14,881 bases of DNA from Pyrodictiaceae archaeon (GTDB taxonomy: Archaea; Thermoproteota; Thermoprotei_A; Sulfolobales; Pyrodictiaceae), in the NCBI GenBank assembly GCA_015520245.1, contig WAQM01000221.1, positions 1-14,881 on the forward strand, read 5' to 3'. The translations under genes and the position numbers were made by a program. The notes below the pieces were generated by a model, which saw nothing but the letters and a program-made list of their open reading frames with translations, ran no database searches and was not told the DNA's origin. The first letter of the stretch is position 1. The number at the start of each line of letters is the position of its first letter. Of this stretch, positions 6,494-12,930 are shown piece after piece.

Positions 6494-7729
6494 GTGGCGC
6501 TCCGCGACATCTTGAGGAGCGTGGCCGGCGGGCTGAGGCGCGAGGAGGCGGACGACCATCTCGTCGTGGTGTACGGCGAGACGTGCAGGATGGAGGATGC
6601 GATCACGGTTGCACTGAACTCCGGGCTGGCGTCCAACATACGCGGGGTCTACGTGGAGCTACTGCGCTCGAAGCCCTCAAAGCTCGTGAGAATGCTTGAG
6701 GCTACGCTGACGACCTACGAGGTCATGCTCGAGCGGAACCCAGCGAGCGCGAGCTTGAAGACGAAGATGAACGTGCTATCAAGGCTCGTCGATGGCGTGC
6801 TCAAGGGAAGGGTGGTGGACGCCGTGCTAGCGCTGAGGTTCGGAGGCGTGGAGTGCAAGTCGCTTAAGGAGCTGGTGGCGGTGTTCGAGCTGGTGGGATG
6901 CAGCACCAAGGTGCTATGCGGTAGCACTAAGCTCCTGAGCCCTCCGAGGGGCTTCGTGGACTACGGCAAGCTCGCGGAGGCGCTGGCAAAGGTGGTTAAG
7001 CTAAGGACCCCCTCGCCACCCTACGCGTCGATCTACCTAGGCCACGACCTAAGGACCCGGGCGCCGATCTTCCTGCCTCTGGCCGACTCCCGGGGCTCGC
7101 TCCACACGATAGTCGTGGGGCCCACGGGCAGCGGCAAGACGACGCTGCTAGCGACGATAGCCGTGCGCGCTGCCTCGCTGGGCCTAGCCGAGACCGGAGT
7201 GTACGTGGTCGACCCCAAGGGCGACCTGGCGTCGATGCTCGCCAAGCTGCGCGACGAGCTTAAGGCCGGGGGCCTCGCGGTGTACGACCTGTCGCAGTTG
7301 GATGAGGCCGAGAAGGCCGATAGGGTAGCGTCGGTGGTCGACAGTCTCGTCCGGCGGACGGCCGCGGCGGGCGTCAAGCTGCTCATCGTGGACGAGGCAT
7401 GGAGGCTCAGCTCCAACTACGGTGCCATGTCGAGGCTCATGAGGGAGGCTAGGGCCTACAACGTGGCGGTGGTCATGGCGTCGCAGGACCCGGGCGACTA
7501 CCCGGACGCGGTCTGGAACAACGTCAGCAACGTTATCGCGTTTGGCACTCCTAGTAGAGCCTACCGCGAGAGGCTCGAGCGCTACGTACCGCTGGGGGCC
7601 GACGAGGCCGAGCTCCTCAGCTCCCTCGGCGTGGGCAGGGCCCTCTTGTGGTCCAAGCCCTACGGGCGGGTGGTGCCGGTCAGCATCGACGTCGAGCCGC
7701 TAGTTTTAAAGCACTCTATGGGAGGGTGA
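6494..7729 (+). CDS. VirB4-like ATPase of the Ced-like locus
   Basis: A 411-residue P-loop motor without obvious membrane segments. The N-terminal part (about 20-148) has the mixed alpha/beta pattern of VirB4 N-domains, including a long helix (62-105) and the stretch VVDAVLALRFGGVECKSLKE. The ATPase core has Walker A GPTGSGKT (209-216), DPKGD (240-244), Walker B KLLIVDEAW (295-303) and the ASQDPGDYP sensor-like segment (329-337), all typical of the VirB4/HerA/FtsK clade. It would power pilus assembly or DNA transfer with the membrane proteins encoded immediately upstream; GGGGGTGGTGA overlaps the previous stop and precedes its GTG. It differs from the CedB-like ATPase in lacking membrane helices and in its N-domain, so the locus has two distinct motors. 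Either could be the true CedB equivalent. Its 3' end contains the promoter of rpl2. Confidence 0.85.
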   Translation: MALRDILRSVAGGLRREEADDHLVVVYGETCRMEDAITVALNSGLASNIRGVYVELLRSKPSKLVRMLEATLTTYEVMLERNPASASLKTKMNVLSRLVDGVLKGRVVDAVLALRFGGVECKSLKELVAVFELVGCSTKVLCGSTKLLSPPRGFVDYGKLAEALAKVVKLRTPSPPYASIYLGHDLRTRAPIFLPLADSRGSLHTIVVGPTGSGKTTLLATIAVRAASLGLAETGVYVVDPKGDLASMLAKLRDELKAGGLAVYDLSQLDEAEKADRVASVVDSLVRRTAAAGVKLLIVDEAWRLSSNYGAMSRLMREARAYNVAVVMASQDPGDYPDAVWNNVSNVIAFGTPSRAYRERLERYVPLGADEAELLSSLGVGRALLWSKPYGRVVPVSIDVEPLVLKHSMGG

Positions 7730-7739
7730 CGGCGGGGAG
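7702..7739 (+). promoter_or_regulatory. Promoter and ribosome-binding site of rpl2, inside the preceding gene
   Basis: TAGTTTTAAAG (7701-7711) is a good crenarchaeal TATA-like element centred near 7707, located inside the last codons of the ATPase gene. Usual spacing predicts initiation near 7733, a 10-12 base leader, and GGCGGGGAG (7731-7739) as ribosome-binding site before the ATG at 7745. The ribosomal pair therefore probably has its own promoter, separate from the membrane operon. Confidence 0.6.
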
Positions 7740-7744
7740 CGGGA

Positions 7745-8461
7745 ATGGGTAAAAGGATACTAGTCCAGCGGATGGGCCGCGGCTCGCCGACGTTCCGCAG
7801 CAAGCCGTGGCTCCATCCGGCGCCAGCTCGGTACCCGCCGCCCGCGCCGGTCACGCTCAAGGGGCGTGTGGTCGAGCTCGTTCACGACCCTGGGCGCTGG
7901 CTGCCGCTAGCCCACATCGTGCTCGAGAATGGCGTTGACTTCTGGATCCCGGCCGCGGAGGGCATGTACGTGGGCCAGATAATTGAGATAGGCCCCGACG
8001 CCAAGCCGGTCAACGGGAACATACTACCAATAGGCAAGATCCCGGAGGGCACGCAGGTCTACAACATCGAGATAAGGCCCGGCGACGGCGGCAAGCTAGC
8101 CCGCGCGCCCGGCTCGTACGCCGTGGTGATAGGCAGGAGCGGCAACAAGACAATCGTGCAGCTACCGAGCGGGAAGGTTAAGGAGATACCCAACGAGGCT
8201 AGGGCCACGATAGGGATACCGGCGGGCGCCGGGCGCCTCGAAAAGCCTCTCTTGAAGGCCGGGGCGGCCTACCACAAGTGGAAGGTCAAGGCGCGCAAGT
8301 GGCCGCGCGTGCGCGGCGTCGCGATGAACGCGGTGAGTCACCCGCACGGTGGAGGCAGCCACCAGAGCCCGAGCTTCCCCACCACGGTGTCACGCAACGC
8401 GCCGCCTGGCCAGAAGGTCGGCCACATCGCCGCCCGCAGCACCGGCAGGCGCAAACGCTAA
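7745..8461 (+). CDS. rpl2: 50S ribosomal protein L2 (uL2)
   Basis: Universal large-subunit protein that binds 23S rRNA and is needed for subunit association and the peptidyl-transferase centre. The 238-residue archaeal form is complete: [20 protein letters not shown] at the start, the SH3/OB core through [18 protein letters not shown], and the conserved [18 protein letters not shown] loop with the key histidine, then a basic tail ending GRRKR. The loop more often reads MNPV(D)HPHGGG; here it is NAVS. The ATG follows GGGGAG with short spacing. rps19 follows 37 bases later, as in the normal archaeal order, but rpl23 is not upstream; the Ced-like ATPase gene is there instead. Confidence 0.97.
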   Translation: MGKRILVQRMGRGSPTFRSKPWLHPAPARYPPPAPVTLKGRVVELVHDPGRWLPLAHIVLENGVDFWIPAAEGMYVGQIIEIGPDAKPVNGNILPIGKIPEGTQVYNIEIRPGDGGKLARAPGSYAVVIGRSGNKTIVQLPSGKVKEIPNEARATIGIPAGAGRLEKPLLKAGAAYHKWKVKARKWPRVRGVAMNAVSHPHGGGSHQSPSFPTTVSRNAPPGQKVGHIAARSTGRRKR

Positions 8462-8498
8462 CCGCCCCCGCCCCTGCCGGCGTATGGCGGGGGTGAGC

Positions 8499-8972
8499 AT
8501 GGCGGCCCAGCAGAGGCAGGTGAAGCTCGACGAGGAGATGAGGAAGTGGCTCGAGATGCTGCCGCCCGAGTGGAGGAAGTTCCGCTACCGCGGCTACACG
8601 CTTGAGGAGCTGCTGGCCATGCCCCTGGATGAGTTCGCGAAGCTGCTGCCAGCCAGGCAGCGCCGCAGCCTCTTCAGGGGCTTCACGGAGGCTCAACGCA
8701 AGTTACTGTGGAAGATAAGGAAGGCCAGGCAGAGAATACTGCGCGGCGAGAAGGTTGTCGTGAAGACGCACGTACGCGACATGATAATACTCCCCGAGAT
8801 GGTTGGGCTCACCATAGCGGTGTACAACGGCAAGGAATTCATACCGGTCCGCATAACGCCGGAGATGATAGGCCACTACCTAGGCGAGTTCAGTCCGACC
8901 TGTAAGCAGGTCAAGCACGGCGAGCCGGGCCTCAAGGCCACCAAGAGCAGCCTCCACATAGCCCTCAAGTAG
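8499..8972 (+). CDS. rps19: 30S ribosomal protein S19 (uS19)
   Basis: Small-subunit head protein contacting 16S rRNA and protein S13. The product has 157 residues. The archaeal signature is clear: [38 protein letters not shown], the conserved [23 protein letters not shown] region split over 8770-8837, and the end [17 protein letters not shown] 8499 is preferred, with GGGGGTG ending four bases before it; ATG 8484 in frame would add five residues, and the frame open to 8349 overlaps rpl2 and is not expected to be translated. It sits directly after rpl2 but is followed by a methyltransferase gene rather than rpl22 and rps3. Confidence 0.96.
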   Translation: MAAQQRQVKLDEEMRKWLEMLPPEWRKFRYRGYTLEELLAMPLDEFAKLLPARQRRSLFRGFTEAQRKLLWKIRKARQRILRGEKVVVKTHVRDMIILPEMVGLTIAVYNGKEFIPVRITPEMIGHYLGEFSPTCKQVKHGEPGLKATKSSLHIALK

Positions 8973-8978
8973 CCTGCC

Positions 8979-9563
8979 ATGGGATCTAAGAGCCTGGTGA
9001 GGCTCAAATACGACGCAACCGCGGGCGGGTACGATGAGCTGTACCGGGAGGAGCAGCGGTCGAAGTACGCGGCGGCCTTGCGCGGCACCTATCACTTACT
9101 CCTTGGCGGGCCCCAGCTTACCGTCCTAGACGACGGCTGCGGCACGGCCCTCCTCCTTGAGTACCTATGTGAGATCCTCGCCTGCGAGCGGGCACCCCTG
9201 AGTTACTACGTGTGCCTAGACATATCGCGCGGAATGCTCGAGGTCTCGCGCGGGCGCATCCAGGATCTAGGACTCGGCCACGTAGCCGACCTCGTCGAGG
9301 CTGACGCCGAGAACCTGCCGCTGCGCACGGCCTCGGTCCACGTGGTGTTCGCCTTCACGGTTTTCGATCTGCTCGAGGATCCGGGGCGGGGCGCTGGCGA
9401 GGCGCTCCGCGTGGCGAAGCGCGCCGTGGTTTACAGCCTGCTGGTCAAGGCGGGGGGTCGGCGGCAGCTCGTGCCCGGGGCCAGGCTAGTCGGGGCTACG
9501 GACAAGGACGTGGTGTACGTAGTCGTGAGGGAGCCGCGGGCTCTATTGGAGCAGCCTCCTTAG
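8979..9563 (+). CDS. Class I SAM-dependent methyltransferase
   Basis: A 194-residue Rossmann-fold methyltransferase; substrate unknown. Motif I is VLDDGCGTA (49-57, usually ending GTG, here Ala in the last position). The ribose-binding acidic residue is D81 in CLDIS, VEADAENLPL (106-115) contacts adenine, and the motif IV region is VFAFTVFDLLED (123-134). The N-terminus, with YDATAGGYDELYREEQRSKY, is typical of small-molecule-like or uncharacterised archaeal methyltransferases. It starts six bases after the rps19 stop with no visible promoter or ribosome-binding site, so it is probably cotranscribed with rpl2-rps19. A role in modifying rRNA or a ribosomal protein is possible but rests only on that position. 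Its last 21 bases overlap the convergent VWA gene. Confidence 0.85.
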   Translation: MGSKSLVRLKYDATAGGYDELYREEQRSKYAAALRGTYHLLLGGPQLTVLDDGCGTALLLEYLCEILACERAPLSYYVCLDISRGMLEVSRGRIQDLGLGHVADLVEADAENLPLRTASVHVVFAFTVFDLLEDPGRGAGEALRVAKRAVVYSLLVKAGGRRQLVPGARLVGATDKDVVYVVVREPRALLEQPP

Positions 9564-11495
9564 CGACCTTGTGAGCTCGAGCTCGCTGCTGAACAGGCTG
9601 ACCCGCACCCCCCTTAGGCCCTCGATGACCCTCCTGTCGAGGGTGGGTGGGGCTAGGATGTAGACGCGCCATCCAAGCCTGACGGCGCGCTCTATGGCCG
9701 CGCGCGGATCCTCCCCGCCCGCGACCGTCTGCCTGAGGTCGCTTATCAGCACGAGCTTCGAGGGTGGGTGCGCCCGCGTCGCCTCGGCGACCGCCCTAGC
9801 CACGTCGGTGTAGCCCTCGAAGCTCACGGCGAAGAGGCTATCGAGCAGCCGCTGGAGCCTGAGCCTCCCCCGTACGTTCATGACGTACACCCGCGAGTCG
9901 AAGAGCACTATCCTCGACACGTTCTCGGCGAACGAGGCTGCCGCCATCACGCACGCCAGGGCGTAGGGCCTCATGCTGCCACTCTTATCAAGCACCAGCA
10001 CGACCTTCTCACGGCCGCGCCTCGAGACGGCGATGTTATAGTCGCCCGAGAGGAAGAACCTGAGCCTCAATGCCTTCCTGAGATCCAGGTGGCCGCGGCG
10101 CCCCCACACTCTTTCTCGCGCCCCCGCACCGCTGCGCCTTAGCCTCGACGCCACTACCGCGAGTAGCCTCTGAGCGGCGGCGCGGACCCTCCTGTCGGTG
10201 CTACGCGACGCCGCGTAGAGCAGCTCGATGGCCCTCGCCGGCTGTAGGCGTGCGACCACGGCGCGTAGGGCGCCGTCGACGTCGCCCCGCTCGAGCATCG
10301 CTACCACGGTCCTAAGCCAGCGCACCTCGGCCGCGAGCTCCGCGGCGCCAGCGCCCCTCTCGAGCCTGGCCACCGTGTAGGCCGCCATATCGAGGTAGGC
10401 CGGGTTGGCCTCGCTCAGCGCGCGGGCTATGTAGTCCAGGGCCTGCGCGGCCTCGGCGGCAGCGGCTAGGACGCTATCGCGCTGCCTCACGAGCTTGAGG
10501 TCGTATACGCTTATCGCCCCTTCAGCGAGGAGGCGCAGGACGAAGCCGGCGTGCTTCCTCGACTTAACGAGCTGGGCCACGACGTGCTCGCGCACGTCGT
10601 GGGCTAACCGCGGTATGATCCTACCCATGTCGACCAGCTCGCTCAGCTGGACCGCTATGCTGGGCTCCTGCCTGATCATGGCTACGGCAACATCGCGGTC
10701 CACGAGGTTTAAGCTTCTCAGCAGCTCGAGTGCTAGGTGCACGTCCCTAACGCGCTCGCCGTGGGCGATCCGCCTGGCCGCGCGCTTGGCGAGCTCAAGG
10801 GCAGCCGAGAGCTCCCCCTGCCTGAGCAGGCTTCTCGCTAGGGCGAGAAGGGAGTCGACGTTGACCTTTTCGAGCCTCATGGCGGTCAGCTCTTGGCCTA
10901 GCAGGGCGGCGCGGCGGCCGCCGCGCTCAAGGTCCTTAATGGCCATCGCCTCGAGCGCGGCACGGTAGCTACCGTAGCTGGTTAGCAGGCTCCTGGCGAT
11001 GCCCACCGCCTCGCTCCTCGACACCACACGCTCCCCGTGCCGCGTGCGCCTGATTATGCCCAGGAGCTTGAGCCTGGCGTAGGCGTGGGCCCTCGCCCTG
11101 TCGCTCACCAGCCGCTGAACGTTGCGTATCCTGGACCCGTAGGTTACGTTCAGCACGCGAAGGTCGGACTCGACGTGTCGCATGAACTCCTGCAGCGGCG
11201 ATTGCCTTCTCTCCCTAGTGTAGCGCTTGACGGCCTCCGCAACGAGCTCCTCGTCGCCGGGCCTGCGTGCAAACACGGCCGAGAGGACGAACCCCAGCTC
11301 ATCGCTGGCCAGCAGCCTGCAGGGGTCGAGGCCGCGCACGGCGGAGTAGTTCACGGCTACGCGCACTGCATCGACGAGCTGGGACGTGGATATGTGGAGC
11401 CCCCTCCTCCTGAGCTCTACGGCTACGGCCTCCACGACGTCGATTAGCCTGCCCAGGCAGGGCTCAGCCTCCGAAGACCCTTCTGAGCGCATCAT
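9543..11495 (-). CDS. VWA domain protein (CoxE/MoxR-partner type) with long helical N-terminus
   Basis: A 650-residue protein whose C-terminal third (about 495-650) is a von Willebrand A domain with a complete metal site: DKSGS (503-507), T563 in the GYTD segment and D586 in LISDLR. Such proteins pair with MoxR ATPases, which are thought to act as metal-dependent chaperones or complex-maturation factors. The first 480 residues are nearly all helical and Arg/Ala/Leu-rich, with helical-repeat character at about 212-265 and 395-455 (TPR- or HEAT-like by eye). This region is longer than in typical CoxE proteins of about 400 residues. ATG 11495 is chosen because GAGGAGG ends nine bases before it; ATG 11504 abuts that site. 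The start lies inside moxR (32-base overlap), indicating translational coupling. No membrane segment is visible, so it should be cytosolic. The client is unknown. Confidence 0.88.
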   Translation of the reverse strand: MMRSEGSSEAEPCLGRLIDVVEAVAVELRRRGLHISTSQLVDAVRVAVNYSAVRGLDPCRLLASDELGFVLSAVFARRPGDEELVAEAVKRYTRERRQSPLQEFMRHVESDLRVLNVTYGSRIRNVQRLVSDRARAHAYARLKLLGIIRRTRHGERVVSRSEAVGIARSLLTSYGSYRAALEAMAIKDLERGGRRAALLGQELTAMRLEKVNVDSLLALARSLLRQGELSAALELAKRAARRIAHGERVRDVHLALELLRSLNLVDRDVAVAMIRQEPSIAVQLSELVDMGRIIPRLAHDVREHVVAQLVKSRKHAGFVLRLLAEGAISVYDLKLVRQRDSVLAAAAEAAQALDYIARALSEANPAYLDMAAYTVARLERGAGAAELAAEVRWLRTVVAMLERGDVDGALRAVVARLQPARAIELLYAASRSTDRRVRAAAQRLLAVVASRLRRSGAGARERVWGRRGHLDLRKALRLRFFLSGDYNIAVSRRGREKVVLVLDKSGSMRPYALACVMAAASFAENVSRIVLFDSRVYVMNVRGRLRLQRLLDSLFAVSFEGYTDVARAVAEATRAHPPSKLVLISDLRQTVAGGEDPRAAIERAVRLGWRVYILAPPTLDRRVIEGLRGVRVSLFSSELELTRSLRRLLQ

Positions 11496-12402
11496 CGACA
11501 ACATCCTCCTCGTCCACGCGCTTGTACAGCACGATCTGAGCGGCTTCGACCAGGTCCCTGACCTCGACCCGCCTGGAGCCCCGCAGCTCGGCCAGCCTGC
11601 CGGCTATGCGGGCCCATAGCACCGTATCGGCGGGCCCGGGCTTGTAAGCGGACTTCTCCCTCAGTATGCCGACGACCTCAATCATCTTGCCCAGGAGCTC
11701 GTCGGGCAGCACCGCCCCCGCATCGTACCTTATCCTGACTATCTCGGCCTCGAGATCGGGCGGCGGGTAGTCGAACTTGATCCTTACGACCCTTCTGAGG
11801 AACGCGTCGCTCAGCTCCCCCTGCCCTATGTCTTCGGGGTTGCTTGTCAATATGAACTGGAAGCCCACGCCGCGGGCCCGGAACACGCGCTTGAGCTCGG
11901 GCACCACTATCCTGCGCTTGTCGATTATGTCGAGCAGCATGTTCTGGAACTCCTCGCTACTGCGCCTTATCTCGTCGACCAGCACGCCTGCGTCAAGTAT
12001 TATCGCTGCCAGCAGGGGCCTGGGGATGAAGCTGTCCTCGGTGAAGCCGTAGCGCAGGGCCATTAGCGGGTGGAAGTCGCCGATGACCCGGTACTCGTCG
12101 TAGTTCTCGCTGCAGGGCAGGATGAACGCGCTCTTGCCTGCCCACAGCGTCAGTATCGCCTCGCCTATCTCGGTCTTCCCGGTGCCCGGCGGGCCCTCGA
12201 AGAGCACCGGCCGACCGGCCATGAAGGCCGCGACTACTAGCGAGACCACGCGCTCGTCGACTATCAGCTTGTACTCCTCCCTCAGCACCTTGACCATCTC
12301 CCTGGGGTTGCGTATCGGCTTCCGCTCGCGTATGACGCTGCCGTAGATCTCGTAGACCTTCTTGACCAGCTTGTCGTCATCATGCGCGGCCGTCAGCTCC
12401 AT
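11464..12402 (-). CDS. MoxR family AAA+ ATPase
   Basis: A 312-residue AAA+ ATPase of the MoxR group, believed to remodel or mature protein complexes together with a VWA partner. Motifs in order: Walker A GPPGTGKT (70-77), Walker B GVLVDEI (139-145), sensor 1 in ILTSNPE (N188), candidate arginine fingers in DAFLRR (203-204), and a C-terminal helical lid with KPGPADT (254-260). The length is normal for the family. The downstream VWA gene overlaps its 3' end, forming a two-gene operon. The ATG at 12402 follows AGTAGGGG directly. A TATTAG element near 12450 on the minus strand fits initiation near 12424; the closer TATA sequence at 12420-12427 lies too near the start for this gene and suits the divergent gene better. 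Function beyond ATPase-chaperone is not shown. Confidence 0.93.
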   Translation of the reverse strand: MELTAAHDDDKLVKKVYEIYGSVIRERKPIRNPREMVKVLREEYKLIVDERVVSLVVAAFMAGRPVLFEGPPGTGKTEIGEAILTLWAGKSAFILPCSENYDEYRVIGDFHPLMALRYGFTEDSFIPRPLLAAIILDAGVLVDEIRRSSEEFQNMLLDIIDKRRIVVPELKRVFRARGVGFQFILTSNPEDIGQGELSDAFLRRVVRIKFDYPPPDLEAEIVRIRYDAGAVLPDELLGKMIEVVGILREKSAYKPGPADTVLWARIAGRLAELRGSRRVEVRDLVEAAQIVLYKRVDEEDVVDDALRRVFGG

Positions 12403-12417
12403 CCCCTACTGCCCAGT

Positions 12418-12456
12418 GCGTATAAGCACTCCGCCTGCGAGCGGCTAATACGGAGA
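12418..12456. promoter_or_regulatory. Divergent promoter region between moxR and the 12464 gene
   Basis: CGTATAAGCAC (12419-12429) is a good TATA box for the rightward gene, predicting initiation near 12450 and a short leader with GGAG (12452-12455) eight bases before its ATG. CTAATACGG (12445-12453), read leftward as CCGTATTAG, is a candidate TATA for moxR with initiation near 12424. The two promoters are thus interleaved, each covering the other's start region, so simultaneous occupancy may be restricted. Elements are seen; regulation is inferred. Confidence 0.5.
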
Positions 12457-12463
12457 ACGCTGC

Positions 12464-12889
12464 ATGGCCGGGCGGCGGCACGTTGACGAGAACGTGATAT
12501 ACAGCGCGATAGTCCGCAGGGGCCCCGACATCAGCCACTACGATGTCGTCGTGGAGGATGGCGTGATCAAGTTCCACTACCTAGGCGAGCACTGGGAGGC
12601 CTTCCGGCCCAGGACAGGGCTTCAGAAGCGCATGGACCTTTTCATATATAGTATGAGGAAGAAAAGGAGGAGGCAGAGCGGCGAGAGGAGGCCCGAGGAC
12701 TTCGAGGTGCGCATCTGCGACCTAGCTAAAGTTGAGCTGGTCAAGCTTCCGGACAAGGGCATAGGCCGGCTGGTGCTCAAGCTGCGCGGAGGCGCTGTCG
12801 TGGAGGTCGAGTACCCGCTCAAGATCCACGATGTCGTAAAGACTATAGCCAAGAGGGTGGAGCGGGAGCTTGAGAGGTGCAGCGGATGA
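12464..12889 (+). CDS. Unrecognised 141-residue protein, divergent from moxR
   Basis: I do not recognise the family. The protein starts MAGRRHVDENVIYSAIVRRG, and its first half looks beta-rich (YDVVVEDGVIKFHYLGEHWE). A very basic segment follows (RKKRRRQSGERR, about 65-76), then more strands (FEVRICDLAKVELVKL and RLVLKLRGGAVVEVEY) and a C-terminal amphipathic helix (HDVVKTIAKRVERELER). Strands followed by one terminal helix is the layout of PH-like domains, but that is only a visual guess. No membrane segment or catalytic motif is visible. A TATA box, GGAG site and ATG are well spaced upstream, so expression is likely. It may share regulation with the moxR-VWA operon through the interleaved promoter. 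It converges on ileS across 41 bases. Confidence 0.82.
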   Translation: MAGRRHVDENVIYSAIVRRGPDISHYDVVVEDGVIKFHYLGEHWEAFRPRTGLQKRMDLFIYSMRKKRRRQSGERRPEDFEVRICDLAKVELVKLPDKGIGRLVLKLRGGAVVEVEYPLKIHDVVKTIAKRVERELERCSG

Positions 12890-12930
12890 GGAGGGCCCGA
12901 TAAGCTGAGGCCGGGCTCCGTGATGATGGA

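Noticed and set aside
8349..8498. N-terminal extension of S19
   Set aside because: It overlaps rpl2 and its sequence is low-complexity; S19 begins normally near ATG 8499.
9768..11447. Plus-strand frames antisense to the VWA gene (9768-10142, 10495-10968, 11037-11447)
   Set aside because: Shadow composition, mutually overlapping with a well-supported gene that has a complete VWA metal site.
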